From Chryseolinea soli (GTDB lineage: Bacteria > Bacteroidota > Bacteroidia > Cytophagales > Cyclobacteriaceae), in assembly GCF_003589925.1 (NCBI RefSeq), contig NZ_CP032382.1:7688001-7752000 (forward strand): a stretch of 64,000 nucleotides of DNA. The letters run 5' to 3'. A program made the position numbers and the translations under genes. Shown piece after piece: positions 16,202 through 24,498 of this stretch. Every line of letters starts with the position of its first letter. Position 1 is the first letter of the stretch. The notes under the pieces are model-generated. The model was not told where the DNA came from. It was given only the letters and a program-made list of their open reading frames with translations, and did not search any database.

Positions 16202-17398
16202 TTAATTTTTTGAGAATATGATGGAAGAGCAATTGCCTCCAAAACCAAAGGAGTTGCTCATCACATGGTTTACCGCTATGCCGGATTCAAAACTCTTCTG
16301 GGGAACAATGCCCACCTCGGGGATCGGTGTTTCAAAACGCAGGTTCGGAAAAACACATTGCTCGCGGATCGCCATCACCGAGAACACGGCTTCAATTCCT
16401 CCACTGGCGCCGAGCGTGTGACCGGTAAATGCTTTGGTGGAGCTAAGCCTCGGATAACGGTCGCCATAGAGCCGCGCGATGGCGGTGCCTTCCGAGAGGT
16501 CGTTGTTCAACGTGCCGGTGCCGTGCAGATTGATGTAGTCGATATCCTGCGGTGAAAGTCCACTCATGGCCAGCGCTTTTTGCATGGCCCCAAACGACCC
16601 GCGCCCCTCCGGGGAAGACGCCGTTTGGTGATAGGCATCGTTCGTGTTGGCATATCCATTGACATACGCCGAAGCTTTTATTTTCTCCGCTTCCAGGACA
16701 CGATCCGACACGAGCACGACAAAGGCCGCGCCCTCACCCAGGTTCAGCCCGCTGCGACTCGCATCGAACGGACGACATGGTTGCTGATCCAATATCATGA
16801 GGCTGTTGAATCCATTCAAGGTGAACTTCGAAAGCGCATCGGTCCCGCCGGCAATGACCACATCCAATTGGTTGTGCTTGATGAGCCGCGATCCCAGCGC
16901 AATGGCGTTCACCGACGAAGAGCATGCCGTGTTGATGGTGGAAATAAATCCATTCACCCCCAGGTCATCGGCAATCAGTTCCGTCGACATACCGCATTCG
17001 TGATGCAGCACGTTGCGCAGTTTGCCCTTGGCGTTGTCGGCGAGATAGTCGATGAAAAAGTTTTCGGTTCGATCCATCCCTCCCACGGTCGTGGCCGAGA
17101 TCACGCCGGTGCGCCAACGCTTTATGTCCACCTTCGACGCTTTTACGGCCTCTCTTGCCGCATAGATCCCCAGCAACGCCGTGCGCGATGTGTGGGCGGG
17201 CATCCAAAGTATATCACAAAGCTCGGCATTGGAAAGCTTGACCTCTCCTACCGGAAGCACATTCTTGTAGACTGAATCAAACAGCGTGATGTGCCCGATG
17301 CCGGAGCGCTGGGCCTGAAATGCGGCCAGCGTTTCGGAGACGGAATTTCCGATGGCGGAGATGATGCCGGTGCCGGCTACATGCACGGTGCCTTTCAA
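16202..17398 (-). CDS. Beta-ketoacyl-ACP synthase (FabF/FabB-like), active
   Basis: The 398-residue ketosynthase keeps the full Cys-His-His set: Cys159 in NTACSSS, His292 in NLHGTGT and His327 in FTGHTLGASGG. The C-terminal SNSFGFGGNCSS glycine-rich loop is present. It condenses malonyl-ACP with the growing acyl chain. It sits three bases after the ACP gene and 32 bases before the Cys-less partner at 15141, so the two may form a heterodimer analogous to KS-CLF pairs. Three complete ketosynthases in one cluster suggest division of labour among priming, elongation and chain-length control. Confidence 0.92.
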   Translation of the reverse strand: MKGTVHVAGTGIISAIGNSVSETLAAFQAQRSGIGHITLFDSVYKNVLPVGEVKLSNAELCDILWMPAHTSRTALLGIYAAREAVKASKVDIKRWRTGVISATTVGGMDRTENFFIDYLADNAKGKLRNVLHHECGMSTELIADDLGVNGFISTINTACSSSVNAIALGSRLIKHNQLDVVIAGGTDALSKFTLNGFNSLMILDQQPCRPFDASRSGLNLGEGAAFVVLVSDRVLEAEKIKASAYVNGYANTNDAYHQTASSPEGRGSFGAMQKALAMSGLSPQDIDYINLHGTGTLNNDLSEGTAIARLYGDRYPRLSSTKAFTGHTLGASGGIEAVFSVMAIREQCVFPNLRFETPIPEVGIVPQKSFESGIAVNHVMSNSFGFGGNCSSIIFSKN

Positions 17399-17401
17399 GG
17401 A

Positions 17402-17659
17402 TCAGGAAGGTTTGTTGGCCCGGATGTATTCGGCGATGGTCTTCACCGATTTGAAGATCTGCGGGCCGTCTTGCGGATTGGCCAGCTTAATGTTGTAGTG
17501 TTGCTGCAGCAGCACGATCAGTTCCAGGGCGTCGATCGAATCGAGTCCTAAACCTTCCACAAAAAGCGGCTGATCGTCGCCGATATCTTCGGGTTTCAAA
17601 TGCTTCAAATTCAACGCCTCGATGATCTGCTTTTTCAGATCGGCCATCAACTGTTCCAT
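17402..17659 (-). CDS. Acyl carrier protein
   Basis: An 85-residue acidic helical protein with the phosphopantetheine site LGLDSIDALEL (Ser41). It starts three bases after the preceding gene and ends three bases before the ketosynthase, as expected for coupled translation. Its likely role is to carry the aryl starter or polyene chain. AcpS at 4147 would activate it. A second, distinct ACP lies at 24241. Confidence 0.93.
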   Translation of the reverse strand: MEQLMADLKKQIIEALNLKHLKPEDIGDDQPLFVEGLGLDSIDALELIVLLQQHYNIKLANPQDGPQIFKSVKTIAEYIRANKPS

Positions 17660-17662
17660 AAT

Positions 17663-18268
17663 TCACTGATAAAGTTTTCGAAGTTGTTCTGCAGTATGTT
17701 CCGGCGTTCCGGCCGGTTGCTGTTTTTCCAGCAAATATAAGAAAACATCGTGTTGCTCACCCAGAACATCTACCCAGCCCGCCAGGCAGGCCTGGGTCTT
17801 GTCGGTGGCCATCACCAGCTCCACGTAGGTGTGCAGCAAGACCGGGTCGAACGCGGGCGTCACAAAAAAGGCATTCTCTCCTTTTATGCCCTGCCGGATG
17901 CAAATCTCGCCGGCCACGATGTTGGCGAGCGTATACACAAATAAGGCCGGGCTCGCCAGCGTTTTGGTCGACTCGTAGTAACGAATGTCGGTATCCAGGC
18001 TGGCGTGGGCATTGGCCAGGACCAGGGCCACTTGCTCGGGTGCATAGCGCGGCAACAAGGGGGCGTCCTTCACCAGCATCTCCGCTCCCAGGAACCCCAG
18101 TTTGGACGCGCGGTCCATCTTGTAGAATTTCGGGTATGGGATGCTCATGGCTTGCAGGGCCGCGTCCAGGAAATCGTCCAGGGTGCCTTCCGTTTGGGTA
18201 AAAACCGGCTTACCCTGGTTGTACAGGGTGCGGTTGTAGATGCGGCAATATCGGGTGATGGCAGACAC
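17663..18268 (-). CDS. Ketosynthase N-terminal-half-like protein (short, Cys-less)
   Basis: The 201-residue protein resembles only the N-terminal half of a ketosynthase (Ketoacyl-synt_2-like). The stretch KMDRASKLGFLGAEML parallels the early KS helix, ALVLANAHASLDTD the nucleotide-like strand, and NIVAGEICIRQGIKG the segment before the active-site loop. Where a nucleophile would stand it has FVTPAFDPVLL, without Cys. Such short proteins accompany aryl polyene and flexirubin genes, where they are usually annotated only as 3-oxoacyl-ACP synthase. It lies between ACP and the halogenase-like gene with three-base gaps. A structural or gating role on the KS complex is inferred. Confidence 0.7.
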   Translation of the reverse strand: MSAITRYCRIYNRTLYNQGKPVFTQTEGTLDDFLDAALQAMSIPYPKFYKMDRASKLGFLGAEMLVKDAPLLPRYAPEQVALVLANAHASLDTDIRYYESTKTLASPALFVYTLANIVAGEICIRQGIKGENAFFVTPAFDPVLLHTYVELVMATDKTQACLAGWVDVLGEQHDVFLYLLEKQQPAGTPEHTAEQLRKLYQ

Positions 18269-18271
18269 GGA

Positions 18272-19513
18272 TCAGAGTGCGTCTAATCGTTCACGCACGT
18301 CGATCAATTTTGCCAGGCGTTTCAGCGACCCGGCGTGATCTTTCACATACGGGTTGCTTTGATCCCACACATAGCCCGCCAACACTGAGCAGATCTGACG
18401 CTTGATCTCGGGGTCGGGATTTTTGGAGAAGAATATTTTCTCCAGCGTGCCGTCGTACCAGGCCATGACGTAGGTCCTGAACGTGTCTACACCCTGGCGG
18501 ATAAAATTCGTATAGTCATTGTCCCAATCGACGTTCTCGCCCTTCAACTTGCGGATCACCATCTTGCTGGCGGTGTGGCTCGATACGGTGGCGAACATCA
18601 CACCCGAAGAGAAAATAGGATCCAGGAACTCCGTCACGTTGCCCGTGAGCACGAAGCCGTGTCCATAGAACTTATCAGTGGTTGCCGACCAGGCTTCCAG
18701 CTTCCGGGGCTCAAACACCCACTCCACATCGCCAAAGCGTTGTTTCAGATAGGCGTTGCCATCGATGAAGGTTCTGAACTGGGATGAGGGATCGCCGCCC
18801 ATCGCATTGAAGTAGTCAAAGCTGCCCACAAAACCCAGCGAGGTCACGCCGGTGGAAAATGGGATGATCCACGACCAAATGCCCGGCGCATACATCACGG
18901 CGATGATGCGGTTTGGTTCGTCGTGGTTGTTGCGGTGAATGTCGTTCACATGGGCGAACACGGCCTTGCGCGGGTCCAGGTTGGATGGTTTGTCCAGGTT
19001 GAACAAGCGCGGGATCACGCGCCCATAGCCGCTGGCATCGATGATGAAGCGGGCTTCTATTTTGTCGGTCGTGCCGTCTTTTTTCTCTACGCTGGTGATC
19101 GAACTTTCGTCGGGCAGGAATTCAATGGCCGTCACGGTTGTCTCAAAATCCACCGGCACGCCGCGGCGTTGTACATCGGTGATGAGGGTAAGATCGAACT
19201 CCGCGCGCTGCACTTGCCAGGTCCACGTCCAGCCTTTTGAAAATTGATCGGAGAAATTGAAGTCGGAAACTTTCTCCTCCTTCATAAACTTCGCGCCGAA
19301 CTTCTCTTGAAATTTCTTTGCTTTTACGGCATCTAAAAACTCCGCGTCCTCCAACACCTCCATACACCGCGGCAACAAGCTTTCGCCGATAACAAAACGC
19401 GGGAACTTCTCGCGCTCTACCACGCGAACCGAAAGCCCAGCCTTGTGAATCATCGCTGCGGACACCGACCCCGCCGGCCCCGCACCAATCACCAAAACAT
19501 CAATTTTATTCAT
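18272..19513 (-). CDS. Flavin-dependent halogenase-type monooxygenase
   Basis: The 413-residue protein has the FAD-binding GAGPAG (10-15), the GESLLPR block common in halogenases, and the diagnostic WSWIIP (213-218, WxWxIP), which in tryptophan-halogenase relatives keeps the enzyme from acting as an ordinary monooxygenase. The later flavin block reads TGNVTEFLDPIFSSGV, with Asn where most relatives have GD. A lysine lies in the FGAKF stretch near 75. It probably modifies the phenolic ring, by chlorination or hydroxylation, while the substrate is ACP-bound; flexirubins are known in chlorinated forms. It starts 72 bases after the methyltransferase gene. Halogen specificity cannot be read from sequence. 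Confidence 0.82.
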   Translation of the reverse strand: MNKIDVLVIGAGPAGSVSAAMIHKAGLSVRVVEREKFPRFVIGESLLPRCMEVLEDAEFLDAVKAKKFQEKFGAKFMKEEKVSDFNFSDQFSKGWTWTWQVQRAEFDLTLITDVQRRGVPVDFETTVTAIEFLPDESSITSVEKKDGTTDKIEARFIIDASGYGRVIPRLFNLDKPSNLDPRKAVFAHVNDIHRNNHDEPNRIIAVMYAPGIWSWIIPFSTGVTSLGFVGSFDYFNAMGGDPSSQFRTFIDGNAYLKQRFGDVEWVFEPRKLEAWSATTDKFYGHGFVLTGNVTEFLDPIFSSGVMFATVSSHTASKMVIRKLKGENVDWDNDYTNFIRQGVDTFRTYVMAWYDGTLEKIFFSKNPDPEIKRQICSVLAGYVWDQSNPYVKDHAGSLKRLAKLIDVRERLDAL

Positions 19514-19546
19514 GCTCCTTTACTATTTGATATTTCAAACTTTCTT

Positions 19547-19576
19547 CGCCCGCTTTCGCTAAAGCTTCAGCGGGCG
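19547..19576. repeat. Inverted repeat between methyltransferase and halogenase-like genes
   Basis: The arms CGCCCGCT and AGCGGGCG are separated by 14 bases containing a second small inverted element (GCTAAAGC). It lies in the 72-base gap of the operon. No T tract follows on the coding strand, so it is not a standard terminator; RNA processing or stability control is possible. Confidence 0.5.
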
Positions 19577-19585
19577 GCTAAAAAA

Positions 19586-20653
19586 TTATCCAGGCTGACA
19601 CACCAACAACGTATGGCTCACCCCAATGTAATCCTTCTCCTCCACCACTTTCAATCCCGCACGCTCCACGCACTTGATGAACACCTTCGAATCATACATC
19701 TGGCTGTTCCCATTCGCCATCACCGTAAAATACAGAGATGTCTGTTGCAGCGAGAAAGCCGACGCTTCAAACCGCTGACGATCCCAGAAAGTCTCGAGGA
19801 TAAAAATTCTTCCACCCGGATTCAATGCCTTCTTGCAGCGCGTGAGGATCGACACGATCTCATCGTCCGAGAAGCAATCCAAAAACTGGCTCATCCAAAC
19901 GGCATCAAATCCCTGGGGAAATTTATGCGCGTCATCCAGCACGTTGCCGGGATGAAACTTGATGCGGTTGCCATAGCCCAGCGACTCGATCTTGCCTTTT
20001 GCCCCATCTACATACCCGGGCAAATCCATGATGGTGATGTTCACATCAGGGTCGTGTGCAAAACTCTGCATCGACCACTTGCCCGTGTTCCCGCCAATGT
20101 CCAGCAAGGTTTTCGGCTTGTAGTGATACACGTGCGGAAGCACTTCGGGAAATGCATAGTCGGAATAGAAATGGTCGAACGAGAACCAGCTCTTCTTGGC
20201 TTTCTCAGGAAGGTTGGTCGACAAGGCCTGGTAGATGGTAGGCCACTCGCCGAAAACTTTAAGGCCTTCTGGTTTTTGATTTTTGATGCTCTCCTCCAGG
20301 AAGTACATGCCGTTGTAGCACACGTCGTGGGTGAAGTCCATGTTCACTTTCGTGAGTTCGTCGTGCAAAATGAAGTAGGTCGTCTTGGTGATCTTGTATT
20401 TTCCTTCGGAGAGGACGAGCAGGCCGATACCCAGGGCGGCTTCCACCAATACGCGGATGCCATAGGCGGGTAGATTTATTTTCTCGTTGAGTTGTTCCAG
20501 CGTAATGCCTTCTCTGTGGGACTCCACGGTGGTTAGAATTCCACTGTCACGCAACACGCGGGTGGCCTGGAAAACGAACGGTGCAAACGTGATCCATTGT
20601 GCTTCTTCTTTTGCCTGCAGGGCCGTCAGTTTTTCTTTCTCGTAAAAATTCAT
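19586..20653 (-). CDS. SAM-dependent methyltransferase (acetylserotonin-type O-methyltransferase fold)
   Basis: The 355-residue protein combines an N-terminal winged-helix-like dimerisation region (about 15-100, VLRDSGILTTVE, AYGIRVLVEAALGIGLL) with a class I methyltransferase domain: LLDIGGNTGKWS (motif I), ITIMDLPGY (motif II), FDAVWMSQFLDCFSD (motif IV) and LNPGGRIFILE. This architecture matches small-molecule methyltransferases acting on phenolic substrates. In flexirubin and aryl polyenes a methyl group is found on the aryl ring, so ring methylation is the natural assignment. It follows the ketosynthase at 20664 by ten bases. C- versus O-methylation is not decided by sequence. Confidence 0.85.
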   Translation of the reverse strand: MNFYEKEKLTALQAKEEAQWITFAPFVFQATRVLRDSGILTTVESHREGITLEQLNEKINLPAYGIRVLVEAALGIGLLVLSEGKYKITKTTYFILHDELTKVNMDFTHDVCYNGMYFLEESIKNQKPEGLKVFGEWPTIYQALSTNLPEKAKKSWFSFDHFYSDYAFPEVLPHVYHYKPKTLLDIGGNTGKWSMQSFAHDPDVNITIMDLPGYVDGAKGKIESLGYGNRIKFHPGNVLDDAHKFPQGFDAVWMSQFLDCFSDDEIVSILTRCKKALNPGGRIFILETFWDRQRFEASAFSLQQTSLYFTVMANGNSQMYDSKVFIKCVERAGLKVVEEKDYIGVSHTLLVCQPG

Positions 20654-20663
20654 GTTTAAAAAG

Positions 20664-21773
20664 TTATTGTTCCTGTAAAATTATAGCAGCATTGCATCCC
20701 CCAAACCCCGACGCTGTTTTCAGGCAGGTTTTCAAAGTGCGTTGCTCCACCGTTCGAATAACATTCACGGACTGCGACGTGCCGGGTGTTTCAAATCCCA
20801 GCGACGGTACCAGCTCATTGCGCTTCAGACTTTCAGAACTGATGATCATCTCCACGACACCCGCTGCTCCCAGCGTATGACCGAAATATCCTTTCAAGCT
20901 GTGGAGTGGGGTATTTTCCAATCCCACGCGATTAAACGCTTTGGCTTCCATCTCGTCATTGTAGAGCGTGGCGGTGCCGTGGGCGCAGATGAAATCAATA
21001 TCATTTTCGGTGAGCTCCGATTCCTGCAGCGCCTGGCGGATGGCAAATCCCAATTCTTCACCGGTGCGCGATGGCCCGGAAATGTGGTTGGCGTCGTTGC
21101 TCAGTCCACCGCCCAAAATCTCTACCGATGCCGAAACTCCCAATGCTTCCGGTGCCGTGGAAAGGATCATCACCGCAGCACATTCGCCGAGGTTGATGCC
21201 TTTGCGCCCCGCGTCAAAGGGCCGACAGGGTTCGGCTGTCAGGGCCTGCAAGCTCTGAAAGCCTGAGATCACAAAACGGTTCAGCACGTCGGCACCCAGC
21301 ACCACGGCGTGATCGTATTGCCCCGACACCAGCAGCCTTCTCGCGACAATGGTCGCCATCACGCCGGAAATGCAAGCGTTGGAGATCACCGTATGGCTGG
21401 GAATGCCAATGCGATCGGCCAGCATGCTGGCAACGGCATGGAGATGAATGCGGGGGTGGTCAGGTTTTCCCTCTTCTAAAAATGAGATATTCCCCTTCGT
21501 CGTGGAGAGGATAAAAATCGTACGGTCCTTTGGAAGGGTGACGTTTTGCAAGGCCTGCTGCAATGCGCGATCGCACAAATATTCAAAACGCGACAAGGGC
21601 GACTCGGGCAATTTTTCTTGTATCAAGGCACCCGCAAAAATCTGCTGACTCAACGCCGCATCTTCCACGCGGCGGATGCCCGAAATGCCTTTGCGGACTT
21701 GTGTGTAGTTTTCTTCCGTGGTCCATCCCAACGGAGACACTATACTGTCAGCCACCATCCACACGCGCTTCAT
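20664..21773 (-). CDS. Beta-ketoacyl-ACP synthase, active, short form
   Basis: The 369-residue ketosynthase has Cys134 in SNACISGVMA, His265 in CAHGTAT and His299 in YFGHTLGAAGVVE, so it should be catalytic. It is somewhat shorter than the other two complete ketosynthases, mainly through loops before the nucleophile. The C-terminal Gly-rich loop is SGFGGCNAA. It overlaps the thioesterase gene by four bases (ATGA), which couples their translation. Its divergence from its two sisters suggests a separate step, such as the first condensation on the aryl starter. It is FabF-like, not KAS III-like, so it does not match DarB. Confidence 0.88.
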   Translation of the reverse strand: MKRVWMVADSIVSPLGWTTEENYTQVRKGISGIRRVEDAALSQQIFAGALIQEKLPESPLSRFEYLCDRALQQALQNVTLPKDRTIFILSTTKGNISFLEEGKPDHPRIHLHAVASMLADRIGIPSHTVISNACISGVMATIVARRLLVSGQYDHAVVLGADVLNRFVISGFQSLQALTAEPCRPFDAGRKGINLGECAAVMILSTAPEALGVSASVEILGGGLSNDANHISGPSRTGEELGFAIRQALQESELTENDIDFICAHGTATLYNDEMEAKAFNRVGLENTPLHSLKGYFGHTLGAAGVVEMIISSESLKRNELVPSLGFETPGTSQSVNVIRTVEQRTLKTCLKTASGFGGCNAAIILQEQ

Positions 21774-22189
21774 GCGTTGAAGTTCTGTTTTGATTTCCAG
21801 GCTTCGAAGAAAGCCGGTGTGGTGAATTGAAGTTCAAATGATTTTGCGTCGACAAACACTTGCGTGGAGGCGCCGGTGGCCACGAGATTCCTGTGGGCCG
21901 AATCGAACATGCGGTATTCGAAATGCAGCTTGGCGGCCGGTGTCGGCATGTAGATCGTTTCCACGATCACACTGTCGCCATAACGCAGCGGCTTTTTGTA
22001 GTCGCAGTTGACCGACACCACGGGGACGGCCAACCCGTTGCGATAAAAGTCGAGATAGGAAATGCCGTGTACCTTCCCGAACGCCTCGCGGCCGTCTTCA
22101 AAATAGCGCAGGTAGTGCCCGTGCCATACGATGCCCAGGGGATCGGCCTCGTTGAAGCGTACAAGGATTTCAGTTTGGTGAATCAGCAC
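21770..22189 (-). CDS. 4HBT-family acyl thioesterase
   Basis: The 139-residue hot-dog protein has the family signature VRFNEADPLGIVWHGHYLRY, with the catalytic Asp in the ADPLG turn. It is close to YbgC/4-hydroxybenzoyl-CoA thioesterases. The frame opens at a TTG (22213), but that codon overlaps the U tract of the terminator at 22212-22240, and the GTG at 22189 fits homologous starts better. It could release the finished polyene acid from ACP or edit wrong chains. It overlaps the ketosynthase gene by four bases. Transcription must pass or restart after the terminator just upstream. Confidence 0.82.
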   Translation of the reverse strand: MLIHQTEILVRFNEADPLGIVWHGHYLRYFEDGREAFGKVHGISYLDFYRNGLAVPVVSVNCDYKKPLRYGDSVIVETIYMPTPAAKLHFEYRMFDSAHRNLVATGASTQVFVDAKSFELQFTTPAFFEAWKSKQNFNA

Positions 22190-22211
22190 AATTGGTTTGT
22201 TGTTAAAAATC

Positions 22212-22240
22212 AAAAAATAAAAAGACAGGTTGCTCCTGTC
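22212..22240 (-). terminator. Intrinsic terminator inside the pigment operon
   Basis: On the minus strand the arms GACAGG and CCTGTC enclose the loop AGCAA and are followed by TTTTTATTTTTTG. It lies between the secreted-protein gene (ends 22250) and the thioesterase gene, so it should cut or attenuate expression of the downstream half of the cluster unless read through. Confidence 0.75.
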
Positions 22241-22249
22241 CTTTGCACG

Positions 22250-22894
22250 TCAGGGACGATAATATTTTTTACGCCACATTTCAAAGCCGTCTTTTTTGCT
22301 ACCGACCTTGGCCAGGATCTTGGCTACACAGCCCGCCCAGAAGTTGCGCATGCCCATGCCCGCCGGAGGGCCTACAACGCGCTCGGTGAACAACACTTCC
22401 TTGGTGTTGAGGTTGATGAAGGTGACATAGATGGAACCTTCTTCATTTTTTTTATTGAAGCTCTCCACGTTGAACATGAGCCCTATGCCGCTCAAACCGC
22501 TCAGATCGTAGCCGGCAATGATTTCGTCGATGTCGGAAACTTTCAAGTGCAGGTAATCTTTTTCTTCATCGGAAAACATGCTCAGCACATCCAGCTCGGC
22601 GTTGTGGGCTTTCACCGCCTGCAGGTTGTTCTCCACCTTTGCGCGGCCGATGGCCTTGGCGATGTCGTATTTGTCGTGCTCTTTCAGGATCAGATCATTC
22701 CAGGCATCCAACAAATGACGCACGTCCGACTCGGAGCCGAATTTCTCGCGGTCGCCGATAAATTTTGCGTTCGAGAAGTCCAGCCCCAGCCAGGTCACGG
22801 GCACCTCGGGGCGAAACACATCGCTCTTGGTTTGCGCCTTCGCGGAGAAGGCTGCCAACACGAAAAACAGGAGTGCGATTCTTTTCATGTTCAT
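22250..22894 (-). CDS. Secreted protein of unknown function in the pigment cluster
   Basis: The 214-residue protein has a signal peptide (MNMKRIALLFFVLAAFSAKA, cleaved before QTKSD). The frame is open upstream to 22960 but that would overlap the dehydratase; ATG codons at 22894 and 22888 are the sensible starts. The mature part alternates helices and strands (DIDEIIAGYDLSGLSGIGLM, SIYVTFINLNTKEVLFTERV), with no catalytic motif I recognise. A nucleotide-like or PBP-like fold is possible but unproven. It is followed by a strong terminator. Being exported, it may take part in assembly of the pigment in the envelope together with the LolA-like protein. Confidence 0.72.
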   Translation of the reverse strand: MNMKRIALLFFVLAAFSAKAQTKSDVFRPEVPVTWLGLDFSNAKFIGDREKFGSESDVRHLLDAWNDLILKEHDKYDIAKAIGRAKVENNLQAVKAHNAELDVLSMFSDEEKDYLHLKVSDIDEIIAGYDLSGLSGIGLMFNVESFNKKNEEGSIYVTFINLNTKEVLFTERVVGPPAGMGMRNFWAGCVAKILAKVGSKKDGFEMWRKKYYRP

Positions 22895-22904
22895 ATCTCT
22901 GGTT

Positions 22905-23330
22905 TTAGGATTGCAGCTTGGCAAAGATCCGCATCTCGCAAGAGGCCAGCACGTTTCCATTCTGCTCCACTTTACCCTGCACCACCGTGATGTCCAGCAC
23001 TTTGTTGACGATCTCCACCGATGTGGTGATGGTCGTATTTTCTTTCGGGAGGCCCGCGATCTTCAAGTTCTTTACGGCTGCGATGTAGCCGATGGGAATG
23101 GGAATGTTTTTCTTTGAACACTGATAGCCCACGTGCACGGCAGCGGTCTGCGCGATATTCTCCACCAGGCCCGGTTCCATAAACTGGCCAGCGGATACGA
23201 AGAGATTTGTGGGGTCAATAGCAAGCTGAGTCACCGCACGGGTGTCGCTTGCTTCCAGCAGGTTGTGCACCATCACAATCGGATTGCGCTGGGGAATGTA
23301 TTGGAGGATGTCGGTTTGGTTTGCTAACAT
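22905..23330 (-). CDS. ApeP-like hot-dog 3-hydroxyacyl-ACP dehydratase
   Basis: The 141-residue protein shows the ApeP-type pattern YIPQRNPIVMVHNLLEA followed by FMEPGLVENIAQTAAVHVGY, where the Glu of the long helix would be catalytic and the His of MVHNL lies near it. It differs from the GHFPG-bearing dehydratase at 12750, so the cluster has two hot-dog dehydratases of different subtypes. Together with the ketoreductase at 25877 and the ketosynthases they give one full round of the polyene cycle without an enoyl reductase, explaining conjugated double bonds. Confidence 0.85.
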   Translation of the reverse strand: MLANQTDILQYIPQRNPIVMVHNLLEASDTRAVTQLAIDPTNLFVSAGQFMEPGLVENIAQTAAVHVGYQCSKKNIPIPIGYIAAVKNLKIAGLPKENTTITTSVEIVNKVLDITVVQGKVEQNGNVLASCEMRIFAKLQS

Positions 23331-23348
23331 TGGCAGCGCAAAAATTGA

Positions 23349-24233
23349 TTATTTTCCCCAAAAGTTAAAATAATTAAACCACTGATCGGGGTAGGCCCGC
23401 ACTTTTTGTTCCAACTCGCCCACAAACGCCGACAGGAGGCGCTCCATGAATTCAGCCTTGGTTTCGTCATCTTTCCGGGTGAGCAGCCCGCTGCCAAAAA
23501 AGTGATAGTGTGTCGATGTTTCCTTGAAGGCAAACACGATGGACACCGGCACGCGGAAACTGGCCGACAACAGGAACGGCCCGATGGGGAACGGTGCCTC
23601 GTCGCCCAGCAATTTCTTATAGGTGATCTTATTGCCTTCCAGGAACCGGTCGGCATGGAGACAGATCAGCTCGTTGTTCTGCAGGGCCTCGCCCATGGCA
23701 AACACGTGCGACATGTCTTCCTTGATGACGATGATGCGCAGGTTGCGGCCACCGGTCACGCTTTCGAGGTAGTCTTTGATACGCTGGTGCTCGCCGTCGA
23801 ACATGACCACGTTCACCCGGGTGTCGAGGCGGCGCAGCAAGTGGCCCGCAGCTTCCCAGTTGCCCACGTGTGCGCTCAACAAAATACCTCCTTTCCCACC
23901 GCGGACGATCTCGCGGAGGTTGTCCTCGCCATCAAAATCGTAGGTAAAGCGGTTCCCAATGCCCGCCATGACCACCACTTTGTCCAGCAACGTCTGGCCA
24001 AAGATGTAATAGTTACGATAGACCTTGAAAATGGACTTGAGTACGCCATAGCCGTGACGCCGGCGGAAATAAGCGTAGATGGGACGAGACGAACTCCAGG
24101 AAAAAAGAAAATAGTAGAACGCTACAAAGCGCAGGACAAGATAGGCAGGCAAGACACCCAATGTCTTGATGATGAAAACAAAAATCCGATACCCCAACGG
24201 GGTGCCTTTGGATTTACCCTGCCAGCGCGGCAT
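23349..24233 (-). CDS. LpxL/HtrB-like acyltransferase
   Basis: The 294-residue protein has a membrane helix near residues 15-45 and the lipid A acyltransferase motif SAHVGNWEAAGHLL (His-x4-Glu), with ICLHADRFLEGN and a PFPIGPFLLS block downstream as in HtrB/LpxL relatives. Lipid A enzymes move acyl chains from ACP to a saccharide lipid; in aryl polyene clusters a homologue probably attaches the polyene to a lipid anchor. It lies seven bases upstream of the dehydratase side and directly after the second ACP. The acceptor is not known. Confidence 0.85.
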   Translation of the reverse strand: MPRWQGKSKGTPLGYRIFVFIIKTLGVLPAYLVLRFVAFYYFLFSWSSSRPIYAYFRRRHGYGVLKSIFKVYRNYYIFGQTLLDKVVVMAGIGNRFTYDFDGEDNLREIVRGGKGGILLSAHVGNWEAAGHLLRRLDTRVNVVMFDGEHQRIKDYLESVTGGRNLRIIVIKEDMSHVFAMGEALQNNELICLHADRFLEGNKITYKKLLGDEAPFPIGPFLLSASFRVPVSIVFAFKETSTHYHFFGSGLLTRKDDETKAEFMERLLSAFVGELEQKVRAYPDQWFNYFNFWGK

Positions 24234-24240
24234 ACCTTGC

Positions 24241-24495
24241 TTAGGCTACTTTTTCGCCTACGCGATGCTCGACGTAGTCGTAAAAGCTTTGAAAGGTGTC
24301 GATGTTTGTAAAGTCTTCGGGTTTTACTTTGAAACCGAAGTTGCTTTCGATCACTACCACCAGATCAATGTAGTCGAGGCTATCGAGTTCCAGCGTTTCA
24401 CGCAGGTTGGCTGCCGGCGTGATCTTGCCGGGGTCCACTTCAAACTCGTCTACCAAAAAACCGTTGATCTTGTCAACAATAAATTTTGTTTCCAT
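24241..24495 (-). CDS. Acyl carrier protein (second)
   Basis: An 84-residue ACP with LETLELDSLDYIDL-like region; the phosphopantetheine serine is Ser39. ATG at 24495 was chosen over the in-frame GTG at 24498, three bases after the ketosynthase stop. It is more acidic and differs in sequence from the ACP at 17402, so the two may have separate roles such as starter loading and chain elongation. Confidence 0.92.
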   Translation of the reverse strand: METKFIVDKINGFLVDEFEVDPGKITPAANLRETLELDSLDYIDLVVVIESNFGFKVKPEDFTNIDTFQSFYDYVEHRVGEKVA

Positions 24496-24498
24496 CAC

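Noticed and set aside
20664..21773. This ketosynthase as DarB
   Set aside because: It has FabF-like Cys-His-His motifs and length, whereas DarB is KAS III-like with a Cys-His-Asn arrangement.
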